From assembly GCF_004458765.1 (NCBI RefSeq), contig NZ_SPJX01000185.1:54193-118192 (forward strand): a stretch of DNA of 64,000 nucleotides. The letters are read 5' to 3'. Position numbers and translations under genes: made by a program. How positions within the stretch are numbered: the stretch's first letter is position 1; every line of letters begins with the position of its first letter. Below the pieces are notes generated by a model. The model saw only the letters and a list, made by a program, of their open reading frames with translations, made no database searches and had not been told where the DNA came from. This document shows, in pieces, positions 1-9,570 of the stretch. Source of the stretch: Microvirga pakistanensis. GTDB lineage: Bacteria > Pseudomonadota > Alphaproteobacteria > Rhizobiales > Beijerinckiaceae.

Positions 1-51
1 AAGGATTCGAAGGTGAAAGACCTCGTCGGGCGCATCCAGGCGACGAACTGA
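1..51 (+). CDS. C-terminal end of a protein, probably the TRAP transporter solute-binding subunit (DctP family)
   Basis: Seventeen codons in frame 1 run from the window edge to a TGA at 49-51 and encode a short basic tail. The gene starts outside the window. Its identity rests on context: in tripartite TRAP transporters the periplasmic solute-binding subunit usually comes directly before the small and large membrane subunits, which follow here at 124 and 668. The residues visible are too few to assign the family from sequence alone. Confidence 0.55.
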   Translation, partial: KDSKVKDLVGRIQATN

Positions 52-76
52 GACGGGATGGTTCCCGAACTGCTCA

Positions 77-100
77 GGGCCGGCGTGAGCCGGCCCGAAT
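77..100 (+). terminator. GC-rich hairpin between the putative dctP and dctQ
   Basis: A perfect 8-bp stem (77-84 with 89-96) has a 4-nt loop and is followed by a short T-containing stretch. It lies in the 70-nt gap inside the transporter operon. It could act as a partial terminator or as a 3' stabiliser of the solute-binding-protein message, which is needed in excess over membrane subunits. That role is inferred from position. Confidence 0.45.
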
Positions 101-123
101 TTTCCTGAACGGAGATTGTGTCA

Positions 124-663
124 ATGCGCGCTGGACTTGCCGCGTTGTCCCGCATCCTCGGCATCATCAACAGAGCGGCGCTCTGGATCTCGGGGGGCGG
201 CCTTGTCGTGATGACCGTGTTCGTGGCCTGGCAGGTGTTTGGCCGCTACGTGCTGAACCAGTCGCCGAGCTGGACGGAGCCCGCTTCCCTGCTGCTCATG
301 AGCTGGTTCATTCTGTTGGGGTCGGCGGTCGGCGTGCGGGAAGGCAATCACCTCGGCTTCGAGGTTGCTCTTCACTACGCGCCTCCGGGCGCGCGTCAGG
401 CAATGCTCGCCGTCACCGAGTTGCTGGTTTTCGGCTTCGGCGCCGCCATGGCGTGGTACGGTGCGGATCTCGCGGCAGAGACCTGGTCCGCCGCGATGCC
501 GGGGCTGCCGATCCCGCAAGGCATGGATTACGTGCCGCTTGCCGTCGGTGGCGTTCTGATCGCGCTCTTCTCTCTTGAAAAGCTCGTTCGTCTTCTGCTG
601 GCCGGTGAGGACGTTCCTCTGGTTCGGGTCGACGAACCGCATCTGGCTCCCATAAAGGATTGA
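124..663 (+). CDS. TRAP transporter small permease subunit (DctQ family)
   Basis: A 179-residue, four-helix membrane protein that forms the small integral-membrane subunit of a TRAP transporter and links the periplasmic binding protein to the large permease. Hydrophobic segments lie near residues 20-40, 50-72, 92-115 and 135-155. Between the first two is the family-typical stretch with GRYVLN followed by a Trp-Thr-Glu triplet. I chose ATG 124 because GGAG at 111-114 is correctly spaced for it; the in-frame GTG at 118 would be only 3 nt from that site. The large subunit begins 4 nt after the stop, so the two are cotranscribed. The sugar-acid genes downstream suggest a uronate-type substrate. 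Confidence 0.9.
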   Translation: MRAGLAALSRILGIINRAALWISGGGLVVMTVFVAWQVFGRYVLNQSPSWTEPASLLLMSWFILLGSAVGVREGNHLGFEVALHYAPPGARQAMLAVTELLVFGFGAAMAWYGADLAAETWSAAMPGLPIPQGMDYVPLAVGGVLIALFSLEKLVRLLLAGEDVPLVRVDEPHLAPIKD

Positions 664-667
664 TGCG

Positions 668-1948
668 ATGGAGATCTGGGTTCTCTTCGGCGTCTTCACC
701 GCGCTCCTGCTCATCGGAACGCCCGTCGCCTTCTGTCTGGGCATCGCGTCGCTCGCAACCGTGCTCTACATGGGCCTTCCGCCGGTCGTGGTGTTTCAGC
801 AGCTCAACTCCGGCATGAACGCCTTCGCCATGATGGCGATCCCGTTCTTCATCTATGCCGGCGATCTGATGATGCGCGGCGGCATCGCCGACCGGCTGAT
901 CCGGCTTGCCGCGGGCTTCGTCGGTCACCTGCGCGGGGGGCTTGGGCAGGTGAATGTGGTCGCCTCGACGCTGTTCGGCGGTATCTCAGGCTCGGCCATC
1001 GCGGACGCTTCGGCCATCGGCGGCATCATGATCCCGCAGATGGAGAAGCGCGGCTACGCCAAGGATTATGCCGTCAACGTCACGGTGAACGCCGCAATCA
1101 TCGCCCTGATGATTCCGCCGTCCCATAACATGATCATCTACTCCATTGCTGCCGGCGGCACGATATCGGTGGCGGATCTGTTCACGGCAGGGGTTCTGCC
1201 CGGTCTTCTCCTGGCTGCAGCCCTGATGATCACCGCCTATGTGGTTGCCGTACGTCGCGGCTATCCCGCCGATCCGTTCCCGGGCCTCCGGCTGCTCGCC
1301 TACTTCTTCGTTTCCGCCGTCCCTGGCATCCTGCTCATCTTCATCATCTTCGGCGGCGTCCGCTCTGGCGTCTTCACGGCAACCGAGAGCTCCTGCATCG
1401 CGGTCGTGTATGCGCTCCTCGTCACGCTCTTCGTTTACCGCGAGATGAACTGGGACGGTTTCGTGGAGGCGACGCTCGGGGCAGTGCGCACCACGGCCAT
1501 GGTGCTCCTCGTGATCGGCACGGCCACCGCCTTCGGCTGGCTCATGGCCTTCCTCCAGGTGCCGCAGGCGACGATCGAGCTGATGAGGACGGTGTCGGAC
1601 AATCCCATCATCGTGCTTCTGCTGATCAACGTCATCCTGCTGGTGCTCGGCACCTTCATGGACATGGCGCCGATGATCATCATCTGCACGCCGATCTTCC
1701 TGCCCGTCATCAAGGCTTTCGGCATCGATCCGGTCCATTTCGGCGTGATCCTGATCCTCAATGCCGGAATCGGCCTCAACACGCCGCCGGTCGGCTCGGT
1801 GCTGTTCGTCGGCTGCGCCGTGGGCAAGATCTCCATCGGCGAAGCCATGAAGACCATCTGGCCGTTCCTGGGTGCCAGCGTCCTCGTGCTGTTGCTCGTG
1901 ACGTACATTCCTGGCCTGTCGCTCTGGCTGCCGTCTCTGTTCCGCTGA
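668..1948 (+). CDS. TRAP transporter large permease subunit (DctM family)
   Basis: A 426-residue polytopic membrane protein, the usual DctM length, which carries out sodium-coupled uptake of an organic acid handed over by the binding protein. The chain is almost entirely hydrophobic helices. It has the family motifs around residues 93-125 (a Gly-rich FGGISGSAIADASAIG segment) and a conserved NAxIGLNTPPVG segment near the C-terminus. It starts 4 nt after dctQ and ends 33 nt before kduI, so it belongs to the same operon. The substrate is inferred, not seen: the downstream kdu/kdg genes point to unsaturated or keto-deoxy uronates from pectin, alginate or glycosaminoglycan breakdown. Confidence 0.93.
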   Translation: MEIWVLFGVFTALLLIGTPVAFCLGIASLATVLYMGLPPVVVFQQLNSGMNAFAMMAIPFFIYAGDLMMRGGIADRLIRLAAGFVGHLRGGLGQVNVVASTLFGGISGSAIADASAIGGIMIPQMEKRGYAKDYAVNVTVNAAIIALMIPPSHNMIIYSIAAGGTISVADLFTAGVLPGLLLAAALMITAYVVAVRRGYPADPFPGLRLLAYFFVSAVPGILLIFIIFGGVRSGVFTATESSCIAVVYALLVTLFVYREMNWDGFVEATLGAVRTTAMVLLVIGTATAFGWLMAFLQVPQATIELMRTVSDNPIIVLLLINVILLVLGTFMDMAPMIIICTPIFLPVIKAFGIDPVHFGVILILNAGIGLNTPPVGSVLFVGCAVGKISIGEAMKTIWPFLGASVLVLLLVTYIPGLSLWLPSLFR

Positions 1949-1981
1949 TCAAACTCCGCCATTTCGTTCAATGAGGTATCC

Positions 1982-2818
1982 ATGACCATCGAAGTCCGGC
2001 AGGTCTGCCACCCCGAAGCCGTTCGCCATTTCAGCACCACCGAGCTGCGCCGCCACTTCCTGATCGAGACGTTGTTCGTTCCCGGCGAGACGAGGCTCAC
2101 CTACAGCCATATCGACCGGCTTGTGGTGGGCGGCGTCACCCCGACCGCCAAGCCCATCGCTCTGGAATCCCATAAGCAGATCGGCTCTCCCAATTTCCTC
2201 GACCGCCGGGAGCTCGGCGTCGTCAATCTCGGCGGCGCAGGTCGGGTCCACACCGACGGGGAGGTGCATGAGATCGGGCCGCGCGATGCCCTCTATGTGG
2301 CCATGGGCACCAAGGACGTGCGCTTCGAATCGGCCGATGTCGCTTCGCCAGCCAAGTTCTACCTCGTGAGCACCCCGGCGCATGCCCGCTTCGAGACGGT
2401 GAAGATCGGCCTCGACCGGGCACGCCGCGTCGATCTGGGCGAGGCGGCGAACGGCAACGTGCGCACGATCTACCAGATGATCCATCCGGATGTCTGCCGC
2501 TCGGCGCAGCTCGTCCTGGGCATGACGCAGCTGAAGCCCGGCAGCATGTGGAACACCATGCCGGCCCACGTTCATGACCGCCGGTCGGAGGTCTACGTCT
2601 ATTTCGACATGCAGCCGGATACCCGCGTGTTCCACTTCATGGGTGAGCCGGACGAGACGAAGCACCTCGTGGTCGCCAACGAGCAGGCGATCCTCTCGCC
2701 CGGATGGTCGATCCATTCCGGCGTCGGCACCAGCAACTACACCTTCGTCTGGGCCATGGGCGGCGACAACCAGGACTTCACCGATATGGACATGGTGCCC
2801 ATGGACGCCTTGCGCTGA
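1982..2818 (+). CDS. kduI: 5-keto-4-deoxyuronate isomerase KduI
   Basis: Cytosolic 4-deoxy-L-threo-5-hexosulose-uronate ketol-isomerase, which turns 5-keto-4-deoxyuronate (DKI) into 2,5-diketo-3-deoxygluconate (DKII). At 278 residues it has the same length as the E. coli enzyme. The metal ligands of the cupin core fall at the same numbers: His196, His198, Glu203 and His245. The next gene, kduD, starts 9 nt after the stop, and kdgF follows, giving consecutive steps of one pathway. The start is ATG 1982. No transcriptional regulator for the pathway is visible in the window; it may lie upstream. Confidence 0.96.
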   Translation: MTIEVRQVCHPEAVRHFSTTELRRHFLIETLFVPGETRLTYSHIDRLVVGGVTPTAKPIALESHKQIGSPNFLDRRELGVVNLGGAGRVHTDGEVHEIGPRDALYVAMGTKDVRFESADVASPAKFYLVSTPAHARFETVKIGLDRARRVDLGEAANGNVRTIYQMIHPDVCRSAQLVLGMTQLKPGSMWNTMPAHVHDRRSEVYVYFDMQPDTRVFHFMGEPDETKHLVVANEQAILSPGWSIHSGVGTSNYTFVWAMGGDNQDFTDMDMVPMDALR

Positions 2819-2827
2819 GGGACGACG

Positions 2828-3586
<759 letters not shown>

Positions 3587-3602
3587 AGACCTTGGAGGAA
3601 TC

Positions 3603-3947
3603 ATGAGTCACAGGAGCGAAAACTTCGCTTTCGACAGCGAGACGGACTGGGAGCCGGCCGGAGAGGGGATCCGGCGCAAGGTCCTCACCTACGATTCGCA
3701 AGTGATGATGGTGCGTGTCGCCTTCGAAGCCGGCGCCGTGGGTTCTCTTCACTCGCACCCGCATATTCAATGCAGCCTGGTGGAGGAGGGAATCTTCGAC
3801 ATCACCATCGCCGGACGAACGGAGCGTCTGAGGCGCGGCGACAGCTTCCTCGTCCCCTCGAACGCGATTCATGGAGCGGTGGCGGTCGAGGCAGGCATCC
3901 TTCTGGATGTGTTCACGCCGATGCGTGAGGACTTCGTCGGTTCGTGA
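3603..3947 (+). CDS. kdgF: KdgF-type cupin, unsaturated uronate ring-opening protein
   Basis: A 114-residue single-domain cupin. KdgF proteins speed up conversion of 4,5-unsaturated uronate monomers into the linear ketone DKI, the substrate of KduI. The metal-binding cupin motif 1 is visible as HSHPHIQ near residues 52-58, and the second motif as the PSNAIHG stretch near 85-91. The C-terminal LDVFTPMREDF stretch is typical of KdgF. I chose ATG 3603, where AGGA lies 5-8 nt upstream, rather than longer in-frame openings that run back into kduD. The gene completes a transport, ring-opening, isomerisation and reduction series. Confidence 0.9.
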   Translation: MSHRSENFAFDSETDWEPAGEGIRRKVLTYDSQVMMVRVAFEAGAVGSLHSHPHIQCSLVEEGIFDITIAGRTERLRRGDSFLVPSNAIHGAVAVEAGILLDVFTPMREDFVGS

Positions 3948-3983
3948 GGACGACGTGAAGAAGGGGACGCCGACGAGCCGGCG

Positions 3984-4583
3984 TTACTTGAGCCGCCGGA
4001 ACGTGGCGACACGGTAGAAATAGATCGCGAGAGCGACCAGCAGAACCGTGTTCGTGACCGGATTCATCCACTGCGCGACCATCTGATATTGCGCCTCGAG
4101 CATGTATCCTGCGCCCGCAAGAAGGGTGTTCCACAAGATCGTGCCGAGGGTCGAGTAGAGCAGGAACTTGGGCAAGCCCATCCTGACGATTCCGGCAGGA
4201 ACCGACACGACCGTTCTGATCGCAGGAGCGAGACGGCCAAGCAGCACGGCCTTGCCGCAGTGCCGGAGGAAGAAGGCTTGTGCCCGCTCGAGCTCCTCCG
4301 GCGAGAGCGTCAGCCAACGTCCATGCCTGGCAGCGAAGACCTTCAGGCGCTCGAGTGTGACGAGGCGTCCGGCCACGTACCAGAGCAGGGTGCCGGCAAC
4401 CGAGCCCAGGGTTCCGGCCAGGATCACGAGTGCGAAGTTGAGATCGCCCCGCGCCGCCGTGAAGCCCGCCAGCGGCATGATGAGTTCCGAGGGAATCGGA
4501 GGGAATACGTTCTCGGCGAACATCAGGAGTGCGATGCCGAGATATCCGGAGGTCTCGATGAGGCCCGTGATCCAATCGAACAT
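3984..4583 (-). CDS. DedA family membrane protein
   Basis: A 199-residue inner-membrane protein of the DedA/SNARE-associated (VTT) family. Members act in undecaprenyl-phosphate or phospholipid flipping and membrane homeostasis. The N-terminal half has the conserved acidic segment (FAENVFPPIPSE near residues 19-30). The middle carries the family's Phe-x-x-x-x-Gly-Arg-x-x-Pro-x-x-Arg pattern, followed by a pro-Ala-Gly-x-x-x-Met stretch. I chose the ATG at 4583, preceded by AGGGAG at good spacing; an upstream extension would add an unrelated basic tail. It is convergent with kdgF. The exact lipid substrate cannot be told from sequence. Confidence 0.9.
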   Translation of the reverse strand: MFDWITGLIETSGYLGIALLMFAENVFPPIPSELIMPLAGFTAARGDLNFALVILAGTLGSVAGTLLWYVAGRLVTLERLKVFAARHGRWLTLSPEELERAQAFFLRHCGKAVLLGRLAPAIRTVVSVPAGIVRMGLPKFLLYSTLGTILWNTLLAGAGYMLEAQYQMVAQWMNPVTNTVLLVALAIYFYRVATFRRLK

Positions 4584-4737
4584 GATGCTCCCTGTTGAGT
4601 GGTCATGGGAGGACGGCTGCCATGCCAACCGGGATACGTGGTGGAGGTTCCGGTTGACCGGACTTCCGCGGCTGTCGGGACAGGCACGATGGCGGGACTG
4701 AGGAGGTTGCCCTGCAACCGCGACAGGTCCGAAAGCC

Positions 4738-6390
4738 TTACAGGAGCGCGCTTTCCTTTCTGCCGGACAGATGAAAAGCCGCATACACGGCGATCACCGT
4801 CATCGTGAGGAGGATGGTCGAGAGGGCGGACGCCGTGCCGTACTCGCCGTCCATGACCGAGAGATAGATGCGCACCGGCATCGTGATGGTGCTGCCCACA
4901 TAGAGCACGAGGGAGGAGGAAAGCTCATTCATGGCCGTGACGAAGCTCATGAGCGCGCCGGCCATGATGCCGGGCAGAATCAGCGGCACCGTGACTTTCA
5001 GGAAGGCCTTGCCCGGCGAATAGCCGAGACTCACGGCGGCATCCTCCAGATTGGGGCCGACCTGCTTCAGCGCCGCTGCGACGGAACGCGCCGAGTAGGG
5101 AAGGCGCCGGACGAAAACCGCCATGATGATGATGAGGCCCGTGCCGGTCAGCGCGAGCGGCGGCTCGTTGAAGCGGGTGATGAAGGCGATGCCCATGACG
5201 ATGCCCGGCACGACGTAGGGAACCATCAGAAGCGCGTCGAGCGTTCCCGTTGCGATGCCCGGCCGCCGCGAGATCAGGTAGCCGATCAGGGTCCCGGTGA
5301 TCACGATTGCCGCCACCGCGACGGAGGAGAAGATCAGCGTGTTCCAGATCGGCTCCGAGACGGTCGAGACGACGCGCTCGTAGCTCCGCAGGCTGATGCC
5401 GGGCTGGAATACGGGACCGCTCGTGCGCCGGAAGGAGAACAGCACCACGATGATGGCAGGCAGCGCGCCGACGATGACGATCGCGTAGGCGAGAGCGTGA
5501 AGCCCTACGGCCTTGAAGCCACGGGCATGCTGGCGTTCCGGCTTCTTGATCAGGTTGCTGTGGTAAACGTTCTTGCGCAGGATCCAGCGCTGCCCGAACA
5601 CGATGATCATCGACAGGACGATCAGCACGATGCTGAGCGCCGAGGCCATGCCCGGGTTGCCGCCGACCTCGCTGCCGTAGAGGTTGAACGCTTCCGTGGC
5701 CAGCACGTTGAAGTCGCGGCCGATGATCCGTGGCGTGCCGAAATCCGCGATGGACAGGACGAAGGTGAGGAGTGCGCTCGCCGATATGGCCGGCAGGATC
5801 AGCGGAAACGTGATCGTGAAGAGGCGCTTCATCGGAGATACGCCAAGACTTTCCGCCGCCTCTTCGACGGAGCGGTTGATCGAGGCGAGCGCTCCCGACG
5901 TGATCAGAAAGACATGAGGGAAGAACTTGAACGCGAAGACGAGGATCACCCCGACGGCGCCATAAAGCGGCGGAATGGAAATGCCGACGGAGGAGAGCCC
6001 CTTGCGCACGACGCCGCTCGCGCCGAACAGCACGATCCATGCATAGGCGCCGATGAAGGGCGGGGACACCAGGGCCACCACGGCGAGCGTTTGGATCAGC
6101 GCGCGGCCATAGATGTGGAACCGAGTGGTCACGAAGGCGAGGGTGACGCCGAGGAGGAGGGCGCCCGTCATGCCGCCGAACCCGGCCAGGAGAGTGTTGC
6201 CGACCGCCCGCTGATAGGCCTTGATCGTGGCGATCTGAACGTAATGAACGAGAGAGAACGCTCCCGTGTCGTTGTCGATCAGACTGGCGCGCAGCACCGA
6301 CGAAAGGGGCCAGATCAGCAGGGCGATGAGGATGACCCAGGCTGCGATGAGCACAAAGGTCCAGATATCGAAGCGAAGTCGCCGTCTCAT
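4738..6390 (-). CDS. ABC transporter permease, double-length FbpB/AfuB type
   Basis: A 550-residue inner-membrane protein with two tandem binding-protein-dependent permease domains, each about 250 residues with roughly six helices. Both EAA loops that contact the ATPase are visible: EAAESLG near residue 170 and DAAVSLG near residue 450. This fused architecture is typical of ferric-ion, phosphosugar and aminoethylphosphonate importers. The start codon overlaps the end of the upstream ATPase gene by 4 nt (6387-6390), showing translational coupling. The binding protein is transcribed divergently from 7576. The substrate is uncertain, because the binding protein lacks the ferric-binding tyrosine pair. 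Confidence 0.93.
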   Translation of the reverse strand: MRRRLRFDIWTFVLIAAWVILIALLIWPLSSVLRASLIDNDTGAFSLVHYVQIATIKAYQRAVGNTLLAGFGGMTGALLLGVTLAFVTTRFHIYGRALIQTLAVVALVSPPFIGAYAWIVLFGASGVVRKGLSSVGISIPPLYGAVGVILVFAFKFFPHVFLITSGALASINRSVEEAAESLGVSPMKRLFTITFPLILPAISASALLTFVLSIADFGTPRIIGRDFNVLATEAFNLYGSEVGGNPGMASALSIVLIVLSMIIVFGQRWILRKNVYHSNLIKKPERQHARGFKAVGLHALAYAIVIVGALPAIIVVLFSFRRTSGPVFQPGISLRSYERVVSTVSEPIWNTLIFSSVAVAAIVITGTLIGYLISRRPGIATGTLDALLMVPYVVPGIVMGIAFITRFNEPPLALTGTGLIIIMAVFVRRLPYSARSVAAALKQVGPNLEDAAVSLGYSPGKAFLKVTVPLILPGIMAGALMSFVTAMNELSSSLVLYVGSTITMPVRIYLSVMDGEYGTASALSTILLTMTVIAVYAAFHLSGRKESALL

Positions 6391-7463
6391 CGGGCCCGCT
6401 CCGCATCGAGCACGTCGCCGCTGGGGCGGAAGAGAACGATCTTCTGGAGCGGAAGGCGCACCTCGACCGGGCGTCCCTCCATTTCGATGAAGTCCTGGGC
6501 CGGGTCCGCCACCTGAGCCACGATCTCGCCGGCTTCGGTCTTGAGGGTGTAATGCGCTTCGCGACCGAGGAAGGTCACTTTGAGCACTTCGCCCTTCAGT
6601 GAGATCACCCCTCCCCGTGACGAGGCGGCGGCGAGTTCGACGTTCTCCGGACGGATGGCAACCTCGACGGGGCCCGACGCCTGGGCCGGATAATCGATGA
6701 CTTGGCTGCCGACGAGAAGGCGTCCACCTTCGAGCTGTCCCGGCAGGAAGTTCATGGTTCCGACGAATGACGCCGCGAACCGCCGCATCGGCTTGCGGTA
6801 AATCTCGTAGGGCGTTCCGATCTGCTCGACATTGCCCTTGTTCATCACGCAGATCCGGTCGGAGACCGCGAGAGCCTCCTCCTGATCGTGCGTCACGTAG
6901 ATGGTCGTGATGCCGAGCCGCCGCTGGATGTCGCGGATATCCTCCCGCAATTCGATGCGCAGCTTCGCGTCCAGGTTCGAGAGCGGCTCGTCCATGAGCA
7001 GAAGGGTGGGCCTGATCGCCATGGCGCGCGCAAGGCCGATGCGCTGCTGCTGCCCGCCCGACATCTCGGCCGGGAGGCGGTCCTGGTAGCCGTCGAGGCG
7101 GACCATCTTGAGACTCTCGGCCACCCGCTCCGCGATCTCGGCCTTTGGCAGAGCGCGCGCCTTGAGCCCGAAAGCCACGTTGTCGGCGACCGACAGGTGC
7201 GGGAAGACGGCATAATCCTGGAACACCATGCCGATGTCACGCTTGTGCGCGGGCTTGTGGTCGATGCGCTCGCCAGCCACGATGATCTCGCCGCGATCCT
7301 GGTGCTGGAAGCCCGCGATCGTGCGCAGAAGCGTGGTTTTTCCACAGCCGCTGGGGCCCAACAGGGTGAAGAATTCACCCGACGCGATATGGAGATCGAT
7401 GCTCTCCAGGACCCGTACATCCTTGTAGCTCTTGGCCAGCCCCTGGATCTTCAAATCGGCCAC
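6387..7463 (-). CDS. ABC transporter ATP-binding protein (FbpC/AfuC/PotA-like) with TOBE domain
   Basis: A 358-residue ATPase that energises the importer formed with the 4738-6390 permease. Walker A (GPSGCGKT) is at residues 36-43. The signature motif (MSGGQQQR) is near 133-140, and Walker B (LLMDEP) near 155-160 is followed by the D-loop and the switch His. The C-terminal third, about 240-358, has the length and beta-rich character of a TOBE regulatory domain. It is the first gene of a minus-strand operon, with a 112-nt divergent promoter region shared with the binding protein. Confidence 0.93.
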   Translation of the reverse strand: MADLKIQGLAKSYKDVRVLESIDLHIASGEFFTLLGPSGCGKTTLLRTIAGFQHQDRGEIIVAGERIDHKPAHKRDIGMVFQDYAVFPHLSVADNVAFGLKARALPKAEIAERVAESLKMVRLDGYQDRLPAEMSGGQQQRIGLARAMAIRPTLLLMDEPLSNLDAKLRIELREDIRDIQRRLGITTIYVTHDQEEALAVSDRICVMNKGNVEQIGTPYEIYRKPMRRFAASFVGTMNFLPGQLEGGRLLVGSQVIDYPAQASGPVEVAIRPENVELAAASSRGGVISLKGEVLKVTFLGREAHYTLKTEAGEIVAQVADPAQDFIEMEGRPVEVRLPLQKIVLFRPSGDVLDAERAR

Positions 7464-7575
7464 ACTCGGCTCCCCTTATCGCCTATCCACGCCTCGAAGC
7501 GGCCCCGACTTTACAAAAGTTATAGCCTTCAGCAACATGAAGTTACCTGGCTAACTAAATCCCCGGGAGGATTCC

Positions 7576-8547
7576 ATGTTGAAAATCGGAATGACGGCGG
7601 GCGTGCTGCTCGCCTCCCTGACCGTCGCCGCGATGGCCCAAGACAAGACCGTGACGGTCTACACGGCCCATAAGGCATCCATCGTCGATGCTCTCGTGCC
7701 GAAGTTCGAGAAGGAGACCGGCATCAAGGTCGACGTCGTGAAGGCCGGCTCAGGCGATATCATCAAGCGCGTCAAGGCGGAATCGGCCTCGGCGAAGGCC
7801 GATGTGATCTGGAGCATCGGCGGTGAGCAGCTCGAGGACAACAAGGACCTGCTGGCCGTCTACAAACCGAAGGAGGACGACGCCCTCCTGCCGAACTACA
7901 AGGTAAGCCCGGAATGGATCCCCTATACGGGCATCCTGCTGGTCATGGCGGTCAACAACAAGGAGCTGAAACCCGCCGATTACCCCAAGACCTGGGCCGA
8001 GCTCGGCGACCCCAAGTGGAAGGGCAAGGTCTCGTCCGCGCGGGCCGACACCTCCGGCTCCAGCTTCCAGCAGCTTGCGACCGTGCTGATCGGCCATGGC
8101 GACAAGGGGTGGGACGTCTACAACAAGATTCTCGCCAACATCAACCTCTCGGATTCCTCGGGCGCCGTTCCGCGTTACGTCAACGACGGTGAGGCTCTCG
8201 TGGGCCTGACCCTCGAGGACAATGCCCTCGACTACGTCAAGGGCGGCGGGAACGTCGCCATCGTTTATCCCGAGGACGGGTCGTCCACCGTTGCCGACGG
8301 CGTTGCCCTGGTGAAGGGCGCACCCCATGCGGAGAACGGCAAGATCTTCATCGACTGGCTTCTCTCGAAGCCCGTGCAGGAGCAGCTCGTCTCCGAGATC
8401 GGACGCCGCTCGGTCCGCAAGGACGTGACCGGCGCGGGACTGAAGCCCATCAGCGAGATCAAGCTCGTTGACTACGACATTAAGAAGGTGGCACAGAACC
8501 GCAACGAATGGGTCGCCAAGTGGAAGACGGCTCTGCAGAACCGTTGA
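7576..8547 (+). CDS. Periplasmic solute-binding protein of the FbpA/AfuA family (substrate uncertain)
   Basis: A 323-residue periplasmic binding protein with a clear Sec signal peptide (residues 1-21, cut after AMA). A very good GGGAGGA ribosome site precedes ATG 7576. The fold is that of family-1 binding proteins with the FbpA-like N-terminal TVYTAHK segment. In true ferric-binding proteins two adjacent tyrosines near residue 195 hold the metal. Here the equivalent region reads as a Leu-Glu-Asp-Asn-Ala-Leu-Asp-Tyr stretch with no Tyr-Tyr pair. A phosphorylated organic ligand (phosphosugar, phosphoglycerate or phosphonate) is therefore at least as likely as iron. It pairs with the divergent permease/ATPase operon. 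Confidence 0.85.
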   Translation: MLKIGMTAGVLLASLTVAAMAQDKTVTVYTAHKASIVDALVPKFEKETGIKVDVVKAGSGDIIKRVKAESASAKADVIWSIGGEQLEDNKDLLAVYKPKEDDALLPNYKVSPEWIPYTGILLVMAVNNKELKPADYPKTWAELGDPKWKGKVSSARADTSGSSFQQLATVLIGHGDKGWDVYNKILANINLSDSSGAVPRYVNDGEALVGLTLEDNALDYVKGGGNVAIVYPEDGSSTVADGVALVKGAPHAENGKIFIDWLLSKPVQEQLVSEIGRRSVRKDVTGAGLKPISEIKLVDYDIKKVAQNRNEWVAKWKTALQNR

Positions 8548-8577
8548 GCCGCAACCATTTGAGGTCATCTGTCTGAC

Positions 8578-9570
8578 ATGCTGATCGAAGCATTCTCCGA
8601 GGCGAAGGACCCATCCGCGCCTCATGCGAACGAGGACCAGATCGTGATCCTGCCGGGCCGCGCCTACGCGGTCATCGACGGGGTCACGGACCGCCTCGGA
8701 ACGCGCTACGACGGAATGCTCTCCGGGCAGTATGCGGCCGTGACCGTCAAGCGCGCGCTCGAGCATATGTTGAGCGCGCCCGATGCGTGCATGGACGGTC
8801 CTGCGATCGTCCGTGCGCTGACGACCGAGATCGCCGCGGCCTACGAGGCGCATGGCATGGCCGAGAAGGTTCGGAAGGACTGGAATCTGCGCCTCTCGGC
8901 GGCGCTCGCGCTGGTTCTCGTTCGGGCGGAAACCCTGGATGTGATTCTCGTCGGCGACAGCGGCGTGCGCATCAACGGCGAGATCGTTGTTCGCATGGAG
9001 AAGGACCTCGACCTGATCACGGCCGTTCTGCGTCGCCAGGCTTGGCCCGTGATCGGTCGCAAGACGAGCGATCCCGACAAGCAGGAGCAGGTTTCCCGCC
9101 GGGTCACATGGCACGGCACGCGCCAGCCGCTCGACGCGGTGGCCGATACGCTGGATGCCCACGACATGGCCCTCATCGAAAGCCGCGCCATCGCGGCCAA
9201 TCTCGAGGCATTGCCGCACGTGGCACGGGCGGACATCGAGAATCTCGTGCGGGGCGGCATCGTCCATGCACAGGGCGGCTATCAGAACAACGCTTCCCTG
9301 CAGCTCGGCTATCCCTGCCTCGACGGTTTCGAGGTGCCGCAGCACATGATCGCGATCAGGAGCTTCCCGCGTTCCGAGGTCGAGACGATCGAGATCTACT
9401 CGGACGGCTACTTCAAGCCCGGCGACGGATTCGGCGTGGCCGCGTGGGAGAAGGCTTTCGCCGAGGCCGAGCGAGAGGACCCCGCGAAAGTCACGCTTTA
9501 TCCTTCTCCGAAAGGATCCACCGCCTCTCACTGGGCGGATGATCGGACCTATCTCGCCGTCAGGTTCTGA
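8578..9570 (+). CDS. PP2C-like phosphatase-domain protein linked to the ABC transporter
   Basis: A 330-residue soluble protein with no signal peptide. It has the landmarks of the PP2C metal-dependent phosphatase fold: an N-terminal NEDQ motif, AVIDGVTD near residues 37-44, a VGDSG motif near 125-129, and a C-terminal WADDRT motif where PP2Cs carry the metal-binding Asp-Asp/Asn. It starts 30 nt after the binding-protein gene and is probably cotranscribed with it. It may be a Ser/Thr phosphatase, or a small-molecule phosphatase acting on an imported phospho-compound; sequence alone cannot decide. The central region (about 150-240) is not obviously PP2C-like. Confidence 0.7.
   Translation: MLIEAFSEAKDPSAPHANEDQIVILPGRAYAVIDGVTDRLGTRYDGMLSGQYAAVTVKRALEHMLSAPDACMDGPAIVRALTTEIAAAYEAHGMAEKVRKDWNLRLSAALALVLVRAETLDVILVGDSGVRINGEIVVRMEKDLDLITAVLRRQAWPVIGRKTSDPDKQEQVSRRVTWHGTRQPLDAVADTLDAHDMALIESRAIAANLEALPHVARADIENLVRGGIVHAQGGYQNNASLQLGYPCLDGFEVPQHMIAIRSFPRSEVETIEIYSDGYFKPGDGFGVAAWEKAFAEAEREDPAKVTLYPSPKGSTASHWADDRTYLAVRF

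Noticed and set aside
4771-6516. A 581-codon plus-strand open frame opposite the ABC permease
   Set aside because: The translation is Arg/Asp/His-rich without domains and is the antisense shadow of a well-supported permease gene.
7576-8547. Firm assignment as a ferric iron-binding protein (FbpA)
   Set aside because: The adjacent tyrosine pair that binds iron is not present in the aligned region, so only the family level is supported.
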